The notes under the pieces: model-generated
What the model was told of the DNA's origin: nothing
Database searches by the model: none
The model's input: only the letters and a program-made list of their open reading frames with translations
Assembly (NCBI GenBank): GCA_022790855.1
Contig: JAAVYA010000005.1
Coordinates: 1-64,000 of the forward strand
DNA: 64,000 nucleotides
From: Lachnospiraceae bacterium
GTDB taxonomy: Bacteria; Bacillota; Clostridia; Lachnospirales; Lachnospiraceae
Direction of reading: 5' to 3'
Program-made: the position numbers and the translations under genes
Shown here: positions 56,470 to 64,000 of the stretch, piece by piece
Numbering within the stretch: position 1 is the first letter of the stretch
How the letters are laid out: the number at the start of each line of letters is the position of its first letter

Positions 56470-57252
56470 ATGACACATAATGAAAAAAGATTATATTTGA
56501 TCAAGGAGCTCTTATCTGAGCTGCCACAATATAGGAATATGGAAATTCCGAATAATACGGAGGAACAGAAACGACTTCTCAGAAGCCTGATGAACATACG
56601 CGCCCCTCGTCCAATCGGAAACGAATTTCTAAAGGTGCAGGACGAATATCTAAGTGCGGAGGTTGCGGAAAAAGGAATTACCGATAGCGCTGCCCTGCCC
56701 GTATCTTTGGTCAATAGCCGTCTTGTTCTTTGGCGTGGGGATATTACCACGTTAAAGGTGGATGCGATTGTAAATGCCGCTAACAGTGCTTTAAGGGGAT
56801 GTTTCGTGCCTTGCCACTCCTGCGTGGATAACGTGATTCACAGCGTCAGCGGTATCCAGTTGCGTTTGGCTTGTGACCAGCTGATGACGGAACAGGGATA
56901 TGACGAGCCCACAGGAAAAGCAAAGATTACGCCTGCTTTCAATCTCCCATGCCATTATGTCCTGCATACGGTTGGACCGATTGTACATGGGCAGCTTACA
57001 CAACAGCATTGCAGGCAGCTTGCGGACTGCTATCGGTCATGTTTGGAGCTTGCCGCCAATCATGGGCTAAAAAGTATTGCTTTCTGTTGTATTTCCACAG
57101 GGGAATTTCATTTTCCACAGAAAAAAGCGGCTGAAATTGCCGTGCAGACAGTTACAAAGTTTTTGCAAACGGATACACAGATAGAAAAGGTCATTTTCAA
57201 TGTTTTCAAGCAGGAAGATTATGATATTTATAGAGCTATTTTGCATACTTAA
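56470..57252 (+). CDS. Zinc macrodomain protein-ADP-ribose hydrolase
   Basis: A 260-residue enzyme that removes ADP-ribose from proteins. The macrodomain begins near residue 85 with GDITTLKVDAIVNAANS; the zinc loop GCFVPCHSCVDNVIH follows, which marks the microbial Zn-macrodomain group (SAV0325-type); FCCISTGEFHFP is the later ADP-ribose loop. The N-terminal 80 residues are a family-typical helical extension. In many Firmicutes this gene sits with a SirTM sirtuin and a lipoate-related set; none of those is here, so its partner is elsewhere or absent. AAAGGTGG precedes the ATG. Confidence 0.93.
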   Translation: MTHNEKRLYLIKELLSELPQYRNMEIPNNTEEQKRLLRSLMNIRAPRPIGNEFLKVQDEYLSAEVAEKGITDSAALPVSLVNSRLVLWRGDITTLKVDAIVNAANSALRGCFVPCHSCVDNVIHSVSGIQLRLACDQLMTEQGYDEPTGKAKITPAFNLPCHYVLHTVGPIVHGQLTQQHCRQLADCYRSCLELAANHGLKSIAFCCISTGEFHFPQKKAAEIAVQTVTKFLQTDTQIEKVIFNVFKQEDYDIYRAILHT

Positions 57253-57275
57253 GTATTTCAGCGCTTCCGTATATG

Positions 57276-57588
57276 ATGATGTTGGGGGCAAAAGGGGCTT
57301 TTTTAAATTGTAATGGACAATTTGCACAAAATATATTCTGCTTTGCTCCGGGCTTCGAATCTAAGAGCCTCTAAATGTTCTGAGAAGAGGTAATGGCTGC
57401 GGACGCAACCGCCCTCTATGCGCCGTCCATGGCGCAGTTCGGGCTTTCGCCGGCATCCATGCCGTCGAATTGCTGAATATGGGCAGAACATTAAGAGGCT
57501 CTAAGATTCTACGCAGTTGCAAAGCAGAATATATTTTGTGCAATTTGCCAATGTCAGTTTTGAAAAGCCCCTTTTGCCCCAGCATCAT
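57276..57588. mobile_element. Layered 313-bp palindromic element (MITE-like)
   Basis: Three nested pairs of arms: outer 57276-57304 with 57563-57588 (about 26 bases, one mismatch and one gap); middle 57322-57346 with 57519-57543 (25 bases, perfect); inner 57360-57382 with 57484-57506 (21 of 23). The centre contains two more hairpins, TGCGCC-GTCCAT-GGCGCA (57419-57436) and CGGCAT-CC-ATGCCG (57451-57464). No ORF of note is inside. The rest of the 548-base gap (57589-57741) shows nothing recognisable. The design fits a non-autonomous element or a very large hairpin RNA. Confidence 0.75.
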
Positions 57589-57741
57589 ATGATGTAGTTA
57601 AGAGAAGCTTTGCGCCAGAATTGCAAATGCCCTGTGACCGCAGATGTCATAATACATGAAAAAATCTTAGCGAAACGAGAACGTTGATAGTTGCAGAGCG
57701 GTTATTAGTGGAATAAATGTCCCCTTGACAAGAAAATGAGA

Positions 57742-57780
57742 AGCCAGGGCAATGGAAGGTTCATATGCCCTGGCTTTTGC
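57742..57780. terminator. Bidirectional terminator
   Basis: AGCCAGGGCA (57742-57751) pairs with TGCCCTGGCT (57766-57775), 10-bp perfect stem, with T on the plus side (57774-57778) and a T-containing tail on the minus strand. It ends the minus-strand URO-D gene at 57802. Confidence 0.85.
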
Positions 57781-57801
57781 ATAAGATTTATAAGTTAGAG
57801 A

Positions 57802-58785
57802 TTATGCTTCTTGATAAACCGTTTTCCCGCATGTAAGGATTTCTTCTATCATAATATCCTTAGACCAGCCGCCGAAGGGCAAAAACATGGGGCGATAGCA
57901 GTATCCCTTTGCAGCGGCATAGAAATCCTTCCGTACGCGTTCCCGCAGATCCTCTTCCGTTAAAGTGCCTGCCAGCTCTTCCGCCTGATACTGCTGATAG
58001 TTGGGAGTAGTCTGGTAAGAAAGGCGGTTTCCGGTGATGGATTTTAGCTTCGGGATATCGTTGATTTCCATACCTTGCCATGCGTCGATCCCAAGTTCAA
58101 CAAATTCGGGAACCACAGCCTCGATCTTGCCGCAGGAATGCATATCGAACAGAACGCCTAATTCATGGCAGCGGTCTACGGCTTTTTTGATTTGGGGCTT
58201 GATCAAGCTGCGCCAAATATCCGGCGAGAAGAACATATTATTTTGTGTACCCCAGTCGTCATGGAACATCAGCACGTCAGGCTTGTAATAGTGGATCACC
58301 TTCTCCATCAGACGGAGCTTCCATTCCATAAATGTATCAAAAAATGCAGCGACTTCCTCCGGGTCCGTGATCAGGGCGCAGAGTGCGTTTTCAAATCCCA
58401 TCAACATATGTAACCGTTCAAAGGGGCCGTTGACAAACATCATTTCAAATACCTTGTTTTCCCGGTCGATTTCGCTGACATGGTCAATTTCTTCTACACG
58501 GCTCCAGTCCCAGGCGTCCAAATCTGGAAATTTTACAACGTCCCGCCAGTCGCAGATATCTTCCAGCACAGGAGGCTGCGAGTGGTCAGGCGCGATGGCG
58601 TCTACGCTTGCTTCATATTTCCAGGCAACTCCGAACCAGTCTACACCGCCTGTTTCGTGAGGGGGACGCTCTGCGTAAGCTTCCGGATTAAACAAGACGA
58701 AAATACCGTCGTCCGTGGGGAGCTCATCTGTGGGTTCGTGGCGGAAAAATGCCATAACCCGTTCCTTTGGTGTCATTTTTTTCAT
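57802..58785 (-). CDS. URO-D family methyltransferase-like protein
   Basis: A 327-residue TIM-barrel protein of the uroporphyrinogen decarboxylase superfamily. It carries His216-x-Cys218 in MHSCGK and Cys319 near the end in LTCGKTV. This His/Cys/Cys zinc set marks the corrinoid or thiol methyltransferase branch (MtaA-like), not true HemE. In gut acetogens and Lachnospiraceae such proteins transfer methyl groups in demethylation pathways. No corrinoid protein or activase is adjacent. GGAAAGGAG precedes the ATG at 58785. The gene is divergent from a LysR regulator. Confidence 0.85.
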   Translation of the reverse strand: MKKMTPKERVMAFFRHEPTDELPTDDGIFVLFNPEAYAERPPHETGGVDWFGVAWKYEASVDAIAPDHSQPPVLEDICDWRDVVKFPDLDAWDWSRVEEIDHVSEIDRENKVFEMMFVNGPFERLHMLMGFENALCALITDPEEVAAFFDTFMEWKLRLMEKVIHYYKPDVLMFHDDWGTQNNMFFSPDIWRSLIKPQIKKAVDRCHELGVLFDMHSCGKIEAVVPEFVELGIDAWQGMEINDIPKLKSITGNRLSYQTTPNYQQYQAEELAGTLTEEDLRERVRKDFYAAAKGYCYRPMFLPFGGWSKDIMIEEILTCGKTVYQEA

Positions 58786-58965
58786 GGGGTCCACTCCTTT
58801 CCTTTTATGTTTTTTATTATATGGGCTTAAGGATTTTTGAGCAAATTCAAAACCTGTATAGGTACATGCAAAAATGTTATTGCATCAGGAGGAGATTTTA
58901 CTGTCTGCCCCTTGCTTTCTGTACTAGGGGTGTTTAAACTGTAAGAAGATATGGAGGATATGGGA

Positions 58966-59886
58966 ATGACAATGGCACAGGTAAAATATTTTGTTACGAC
59001 TGCAAAATGTTTGAGTATTACCAAGGCGGCGGAGCAGTTGTTTATTTCTCAGCCGGCATTGAGCAGGCACATCCGGAATATGGAAGAAGAGCTGAATATT
59101 CAGCTGTTTGTGCGGACGAAGAACGGGATACGGCTGACTCCGGCGGGAAGCGCTTTGTATATCGGGATGCGGGATATGTATCATAGCTACATAGATTTGG
59201 TGAAAAAAGCGGACAAGATCCAGAAGGGCCTGTATGGTTCTCTAAAAATAGGAATACTGGATCAAACAAATATTGCAGATTTTATGCCTTTGATTTACCG
59301 GGATTTTCACGAAAATCATCCCCATGTGGACTTATGGTTTCAGGCCGGTTCCTTTGATTTTCTTGTTTCGGAACTATATAGCGGCCGGCTGGATATGATT
59401 TTTACACTGCAGTTTGAGATTGTGCGGAAGGAAAGCATTCTCTATCAATATGTGTCCAGGTCCAAAGACCATATTGTGATGAGCAAATACCATCCCCTTG
59501 CCCAGAAAGAGCAGGTGACGTTGGATGATGTAAAAAATGAGACTTTTGTTATGATTTCAGAGGAAGATAACCCGGAGTCGGCGCCGTTGATCTTTAAACT
59601 TTGCAGGGAACATGGGTTTGTGCCTCAGGTGCATTATGCCAAGACCCTGGCAGAACAGATCCTTTGGATTGAGGTAGGAATGGGAGTTTCTATTTTGGAC
59701 AGCCGCACAAGCCTAAAATTAAATCCAGACGTGAAGTTCTATCAGATAGAAAGTAACTGGGATCCTTCTCTGGTAGTTGCCTGGAACCAAAATAACTATA
59801 ACCCTTTGATCGCAGTATTTTTAAAAAAATTGAATGAGATTATGCATTTGGAAGAGGAGGACGTTCATGGAATAGGGGCGGATTAA
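58966..59886 (+). CDS. LysR family transcriptional regulator
   Basis: A 306-residue regulator. The N-terminal helix-turn-helix is TKAAEQLFISQPALSRHIRN; the C-terminal periplasmic-binding-like effector domain occupies about 90-300. The start at 58966 gives 8 bases to GGAGG; 58951 and 58960 are too close to that site or contain it. It is divergent from the URO-D-family gene across about 180 bases, the classic arrangement for a LysR protein that controls its divergent neighbour. The ligand is unknown. Confidence 0.9.
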   Translation: MTMAQVKYFVTTAKCLSITKAAEQLFISQPALSRHIRNMEEELNIQLFVRTKNGIRLTPAGSALYIGMRDMYHSYIDLVKKADKIQKGLYGSLKIGILDQTNIADFMPLIYRDFHENHPHVDLWFQAGSFDFLVSELYSGRLDMIFTLQFEIVRKESILYQYVSRSKDHIVMSKYHPLAQKEQVTLDDVKNETFVMISEEDNPESAPLIFKLCREHGFVPQVHYAKTLAEQILWIEVGMGVSILDSRTSLKLNPDVKFYQIESNWDPSLVVAWNQNNYNPLIAVFLKKLNEIMHLEEEDVHGIGAD

Positions 59887-59951
59887 GTAGATCGGGGATT
59901 TTTCCATTTGAAAACGGATGACAATGTGCGTCATCCGTTTTCAAATATACT

Positions 59952-62513
59952 CTATGGAATATATTTTTTCAGGAGGGAAATGACTTCATCCAGGTTGATA
60001 GGCTTAGCCATGTGAGCATTCATCCCGCTGTCCAAGCATTTTTGGATATCCTCGGAAAATGCGTCTGCCGTCATAGCGATAATGGGAATTGTCCGGGCGT
60101 CCGGGCGGTTTAAGGCCCGGATGGCTTCTGCCGATTCGTAGCCGTTCATGATCGGCATCCGGATATCCATGAGGATAGCGTCATAATGATTCTCAGGGGA
60201 GCTCTGGAATCTATCCAGGCAGATCTGGCCGTTCTCCGCCCAATCCAGCTCAATGCCTATATCGGATAATAGTTCATTTAATATTTCCCAGTTCAAATCA
60301 TTGTCTTCAGCAGCCAGGACACGCCGCCCGGACAAATCCGTATCTTTATCTGTTTCTTCCTGGGCTTCCTCTACGCCCATATATTTTTTAAGGCCATAGA
60401 ATAAGGTGGATTTAAACAAGGGCTTGGAAATGAAACCGCTGATGCCCGCTTTTTTTGCTTCCCCTTCAAACTCGCCCCAATCATATGCGGAAATCAGGAC
60501 GATGGGCATCTCAGTGCCCATAATACGCCGGATTTGTTTGGAAACTAACACGCCGTCCATATCTGCCAGCTTCCAGTCCAAAAGAATGATTTGATAATCA
60601 TCCTGCGTTTCGTGGTGATGGGTGATCATTTCTATGGCTTTTGATCCGCTCATAGTCCAATCTGCCTGTATCCCGATAGAGTCCAAAGCTTCGACTGTGG
60701 AGCGGCATAAGATTTCATCATCGTCGATGATCAGTATTTTCCATGGGGGAAGAGCCATATCTTTTTCCGAAACGGCGGCTTTTTCTATATCCAGAGTCAA
60801 ATGGAAAGCAGTCCCTTTATTGGGCTCGCTTGTTACAGAAATAGTTCCTCCCATAGCGTCTACAATATATTTTGTGATGGCCATGCCAAGGCCGGCTCCT
60901 TCGGTTTTCTGTACACGCTTGGAATCTGCCCTGGAATAGGAATCAAAAATCTGGTCCAGAAATTCACGGGTCATGCCGATTCCGTTATCTTCCACTTTAA
61001 TATGGGTGCGGACAAAGTCGGCGCCTTTTTCAGCGGGGGCTTCTTCCTGATAAAGGGATAGCTGTATGGTGCCGCCTTCCTGGGTGTATTTTACGGCGTT
61101 GGACAACAGATTCAGCAAGATCTGGTTTAACCGTACACTGTCGCAGTACACGTCTTCTGTGATGATATTGTCAATATGGACATTAAAGTTTTGTTCTTTC
61201 CCTTTGATCTGCCCCTGTACAATACTGACGATCCCATCAAATACTTCCCGCAGGGAAATACGTTCTGCAGTCAATGTCATTTTCCCACTTTCAATTTTGG
61301 ACATATCCAGCACATCGTTGATCAGCCCCAGAAGATGCTTTCCGGATAAGGTAATTTTCTTCAGGCAGTTCTGAACCTGTTCCTTGTCATCGATATGAGC
61401 CGTTGCAATGGCGGTCATACCCACAATGGCGTTCATGGGAGTGCGGATATCGTGGCTCATATTGGAAAGAAATTCGCTTTTTGCTTTTGTAGCATGAAGG
61501 GCTTCCTGGCGGGCCAGATCTAGATCCATAAGCTGGCCGCAGGTCATTTTATAGTAATTATAAAAAATAAACAGCAGTGCAAAGAGGATAATAGCAAAAA
61601 TCAAGACTGTGGCGCTGGTTCGATTCCGGTTCAGATTCTCTACGGTTTCATTCAGGGCGCCAAAAGGCAATATGGTGATCAGATGCCATTCTGAGTAGGG
61701 AAGGGAGGTGCAATAGACCTGCTGCCGGCTTCCGTCAAAATCCATAATTGCAGAATAGTTTTTTTTCTGTTCCATTGCCTGGGAAAGTTCACGGATGTAT
61801 GCGTCGATTTTATCCGGTGAATCGTTGGTATACCGTTCGTATAGGCTGCTGAAGTAATCCGGATATTTGAAGTTGCTGTCACTGGTAATAAAGCTGCCGT
61901 CTTTACGAATAATCTGGGAATACATTAAGGAATTTTCTTCCTCTGTGCTCAACATGGTATTGATGTATTCTATAGGAAGTCCGGCGATCATTGCCATGCA
62001 GGGTTCGTTACTTTTCATGGGGTAATCAGCTATTACACCGAACAGGACGACTTCGTTGCCGGCGCTGTCTTTGCCTACGGCAACCTTCATCTCTCCTTTT
62101 TGTAAAGAGGTAAAAAACGGATCTGGATCGGCTAAGCGAATTTGTTCCCCAAACAACATTTCCAGATCTCCTTCCTGGGAACAGAGAGCCAGATAGTTAA
62201 AATTCCGAACCTGAATTCTATAAATTAATTCTTCATACAGTTCGGGCATGTTGTCAAATTCATTTGGCACAACCTTTACCACGGTTTCCGCCTGTTCCAG
62301 CTTTAGGTTGATCAGCGTCTGAAAATGTGAGGTAATCTGCTCGCTTACGCTTTTCATGTATAGGTCGCCTACGCCGTCAATGGCCTCCCTGCTGACTTTA
62401 CTCACATAAAATCCCAAACATAAAAATGCTCCTGCACTGATCAGCAGAAGAAACGTGAAGCTTTCAATTAAAAAGTGCGTACCTTGCCGCCATTTCTTGA
62501 CTTGGGTATCCAT
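59952..62513 (-). CDS. Hybrid sensor histidine kinase with two receivers
   Basis: An 853-residue membrane protein. Transmembrane helices lie at about 13-35 and 300-322, enclosing an extracellular dCache-like sensor (36-298). Then HisKA with His354 in SNMSHDIRTPMN, HATPase with GAGLGMAITK, a first receiver with Asp646 in LLDWKLADMDG, and a second receiver with Asp783 in LMDIRMPIMNG. There is no DNA-binding or output domain, so it must signal through a further partner, or control phosphoflow. TAAGGAGGAAG precedes the ATG. No cognate regulator is adjacent. Confidence 0.93.
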   Translation of the reverse strand: MDTQVKKWRQGTHFLIESFTFLLLISAGAFLCLGFYVSKVSREAIDGVGDLYMKSVSEQITSHFQTLINLKLEQAETVVKVVPNEFDNMPELYEELIYRIQVRNFNYLALCSQEGDLEMLFGEQIRLADPDPFFTSLQKGEMKVAVGKDSAGNEVVLFGVIADYPMKSNEPCMAMIAGLPIEYINTMLSTEEENSLMYSQIIRKDGSFITSDSNFKYPDYFSSLYERYTNDSPDKIDAYIRELSQAMEQKKNYSAIMDFDGSRQQVYCTSLPYSEWHLITILPFGALNETVENLNRNRTSATVLIFAIILFALLFIFYNYYKMTCGQLMDLDLARQEALHATKAKSEFLSNMSHDIRTPMNAIVGMTAIATAHIDDKEQVQNCLKKITLSGKHLLGLINDVLDMSKIESGKMTLTAERISLREVFDGIVSIVQGQIKGKEQNFNVHIDNIITEDVYCDSVRLNQILLNLLSNAVKYTQEGGTIQLSLYQEEAPAEKGADFVRTHIKVEDNGIGMTREFLDQIFDSYSRADSKRVQKTEGAGLGMAITKYIVDAMGGTISVTSEPNKGTAFHLTLDIEKAAVSEKDMALPPWKILIIDDDEILCRSTVEALDSIGIQADWTMSGSKAIEMITHHHETQDDYQIILLDWKLADMDGVLVSKQIRRIMGTEMPIVLISAYDWGEFEGEAKKAGISGFISKPLFKSTLFYGLKKYMGVEEAQEETDKDTDLSGRRVLAAEDNDLNWEILNELLSDIGIELDWAENGQICLDRFQSSPENHYDAILMDIRMPIMNGYESAEAIRALNRPDARTIPIIAMTADAFSEDIQKCLDSGMNAHMAKPINLDEVISLLKKYIP

Positions 62514-62620
62514 GAGTATCCTTCCTCCTTATGTCCCTTTCTCTGAAATCAGGATAAGCCCCTGCCGCTTTAGATAAAAATGTCACAACCTGCACCCGGA
62601 GGGCTTCCTAGATGAATATT

Positions 62621-62648
62621 ATTATATCAGCTTTTTGTAAAAAAGCAA
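62621..62648 (-). promoter_or_regulatory. Promoter of the hybrid kinase gene
   Basis: On the minus strand TTGCTT (62643-62648) and TATAAT (62621-62626) with 16 bases between, about 108 bases before the start codon. The remaining 322-base gap 62514-62835 holds no ORF that I can support. Confidence 0.6.
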
Positions 62649-62760
62649 ATCCCTTTTGGAAAATGTCGCGAAATGATTGGTGTATCTTGCCAAAAAAAAG
62701 ATGAAAAATATATGTAAAAAGATAAAATTTCACAAAAAGAGAAACATGGAAAATTTTTGC

Positions 62761-62789
62761 TTGCAAAAAATGTTGGAAGGTGTTATCAT
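62761..62789 (+). promoter_or_regulatory. Promoter of the five-tRNA cluster
   Basis: TTGCAA at 62761-62766 and TATCAT at 62784-62789, spacer 17, about 46 bases before tRNA-Gly. Confidence 0.75.
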
Positions 62790-62835
62790 AAAAAAGCTGA
62801 AAGCAACGGACAAGCTTTTGGCAGGACATAAGTTT

Positions 62836-62906
62836 GCGGGTGTAGTTCAATGGTAGAACACCAGCCTTCCAAGCTGGATACGTGGGTTCGATTCCCATCA
62901 CCCGCT
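62836..62906 (+). tRNA. tRNA-Gly (TCC)
   Basis: Acceptor GCGGGTG with CACCCGC, anticodon stem CCAGC/GCTGG around CTTCCAA, T arm GTGGG-TTCGATT-CCCAT. Anticodon TCC. CCA not encoded. Confidence 0.95.
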
Positions 62907-62938
62907 TTACTATGAGCATTTTTGCAAATAGGTACTTT

Positions 62939-63012
<74 letters not shown>

Positions 63013-63053
63013 TTGTCCTGAAAGGGACCGAGACAATAATATGTCTGATTTAT

Positions 63054-63128
63054 GGTGGGTATAGCGCAGTTGGTTAGCGCGCCAGATTGTGGCTCTGGAG
63101 GCCAAGGGTTCGAATCCCTTTATCCACC
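63054..63128 (+). tRNA. tRNA-His (GTG)
   Basis: The extra G at 63054 (position -1) pairs with C at 63128, the hallmark of histidine tRNA. Anticodon stem CCAGA/TCTGG around TTGTGGC; anticodon GTG. Confidence 0.94.
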
Positions 63129-63255
63129 TGCAAAGCGATGGGCCTTATGATTTTCTCCATGGTATAGTAGGAGGTTTTCCTTTTGGTATATATGGACAGC
63201 TAACGGAACACTAGCCTGTCAGAGGAAGCTGATAGGGCGTAGTTGCTTTTACTAT

Positions 63256-63327
63256 TGGGCTATCGCCAAGCGGTAAGGCACAGGACTTTGACTCCTGCAT
63301 TCGCTGGTTCAAATCCAGCTAGCCCAG
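63256..63327 (+). tRNA. tRNA-Gln (TTG)
   Basis: Acceptor TGGGCTA with TAGCCCA, anticodon stem CAGGA/TCCTG around CTTTGAC; anticodon TTG reads CAA. It follows tRNA-His after a long spacer of 127 bases that has no clear structure. Confidence 0.94.
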
Positions 63328-63331
63328 GTAT

Positions 63332-63404
63332 GGGATATTAGCTCAGTTGGTAGAGCACTTGACTTTTAATCAAGTTGTCCGGGGTTCGAATCCCCGATGT
63401 CTCA
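63332..63404 (+). tRNA. tRNA-Lys (TTT)
   Basis: Acceptor GGGATAT with ATGTCTC (two wobbles), discriminator A, anticodon stem CTTGA/TCAAG around CTTTTAA; anticodon TTT reads AAA/AAG. Only 4 bases after tRNA-Gln. Confidence 0.93.
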
Positions 63405-63414
63405 TGAACTTGAG

Positions 63415-63455
63415 AAAGGTTATGGAAGAGAGGAATTCTTTCATAGCCTTTTTGT
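63415..63455 (+). terminator. Terminator of the tRNA cluster
   Basis: AAAGGTTATGGAA (63415-63427) pairs with TTTCATAGCCTTT (63439-63451, two wobbles), followed by a T-run. Confidence 0.85.
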
Positions 63456-63658
63456 TTTTTCAGGGGGATTGCTAAAAGGATAAAACAGAATATGGAAACG
63501 CCATCTAAAGTTTCGTATAAGATTTGCCGATAAGAATAGCAGTAATGCAGTAACTATAGAAACTAGATAGCGGCAAGGATGGCACTGAGATCGAAGGAAC
63601 GACATTATTCTTTGGTCTTGGTGTCTTTTTGTATCAGGTGAAATGGAGGAGACGGAAG

Positions 63659-64000
63659 ATGGAAATTCAAAAAATCGGCAGTACTTATACACAAAGGGAG
63701 CGTATTCCGGTAGGGCCTTCCAAAACCGTGACCAGTATGACGGAACTGTCTATGGGAGATTTGGAGGCAATGTTAGAGAAGGCGGAGGAGCATGGGGTGG
63801 TGGGACGCGCCCAGGTACAGGAGCAGGAAAAGCGGGCGCCCTATTCCTTTTTGGCGAAAGGCGATGGGGAGTCCCGTTATATAGAACACAAAGGAGTTGT
63901 TTTTCTTTGTGATGATAAAAATCAGGCTCTCACATTGGGGGATATGAGCGATTCCAGCGCGGTGCTGACAATTCCGTTGGAGAAGGGCGGCTGCCTGAAA
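63659..64000 (+). CDS. Partial CDS, unrecognised soluble protein
   Basis: An open frame of 114 codons that runs off the window, beginning MEIQKIGSTYTQRERIPVG, with GGAGGA about 8 bases before the ATG at 63659. The visible part is soluble, with an acidic helical stretch (ELSMGDLEAMLEKAEEHG) and no signal peptide or recognised domain. An overlapping frame starting at 63643 is a shadow. The 203 bases between the tRNA terminator and this start contain a possible stem TTGCCG/CGGCAA (about 63524-63576) and nothing else I can name. Confidence 0.6.
   Translation, partial: MEIQKIGSTYTQRERIPVGPSKTVTSMTELSMGDLEAMLEKAEEHGVVGRAQVQEQEKRAPYSFLAKGDGESRYIEHKGVVFLCDDKNQALTLGDMSDSSAVLTIPLEKGGCLK

Noticed and set aside
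63456-63658. Riboswitch such as c-di-GMP or TPP type before the last gene
   Set aside because: Only one short stem is visible and the conserved core sequences of known classes are absent.

Overview
The window reads as a stretch of chromosome from a low-to-moderate GC Gram-positive anaerobe, most likely a gut Lachnospiraceae (Blautia/Ruminococcus/Dorea type). The reasons are type III glutamine synthetase, an HprK-RapZ-WhiA-HPr cluster, strong AGGAGG ribosome binding sites, promoters of the TTGACA-17-TATAAT kind, YitT, DUF1266, DUF975 and YjfB-like genes, and EFR1-type ferredoxin. No phage, integrase, transposase or CRISPR array was seen.

Layout. 0.1-2.7 kb: a GntR(YtrA)-ABC transporter operon with a palindromic operator. 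2.9-10 kb: a small Cys-containing protein, an internally deleted EFR1 ferredoxin, a GH2 beta-galactosidase, a VanR/VanS-like two-component system and a membrane-anchored C39-like peptidase. 10.2-13.3 kb (minus): pyrG and a DUF1846 protein. 13.5-27.9 kb: ftsH with a long acidic/proline tail, uvrC, hprK, an M18 aminopeptidase, murB, rapZ, whiA, a Crh-like HPr without the active histidine, a lipid kinase, fba and glnN. This is a carbon, nitrogen and envelope control cluster. 28.1-35.7 kb: a class A penicillin-binding protein, a YigZ protein, tRNA-Gln, an acyl-ACP thioesterase, CvfB, a CPBP protease, a DUF1266 lipoprotein and YjfB. 35.8-41.9 kb: trxB behind a structured leader, an SH3b-NlpC/P60 hydrolase, a cluster of DnaA boxes, a WecG/TagA-type glycosyltransferase, YitT and a CdaR-type regulator.

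41.9-47.4 kb is the division block ftsE-ftsX-M23 hydrolase-CtpA protease-prfB, with prfB using a programmed +1 frameshift. 47.6-51.7 kb is an aspartate-family amino-acid cluster: ACT protein, hom, an ApgM-like protein proposed here as the missing homoserine kinase, and lysC. 51.8-59.9 kb holds accessory genes: DUF975, a SprA-like HExxH protein, DUF2752, tRNA-Pro, DUF3592, a VOC-DUF3795 fusion, AraC, a zinc macrodomain hydrolase, and a corrinoid-methyltransferase-like URO-D protein divergent from a LysR regulator. 59.9-62.5 kb is a hybrid histidine kinase, followed by five tRNAs (Gly, Arg, His, Gln, Lys) and a coding region that runs off the end.

The least ordinary content is non-coding. There is a 51-bp tandem-pair repeat family at two loci, a layered 313-bp palindromic element, a 180-bp inverted-repeat element before uvrC, a DnaA-box cluster away from dnaA, two interleaved stem (A-B-A'-B') RNA structures, and four consecutive hairpins between two converging genes. 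Coordinates, reading frames and motifs were read directly. Family assignments come from recognition of motifs and were not checked against any database.
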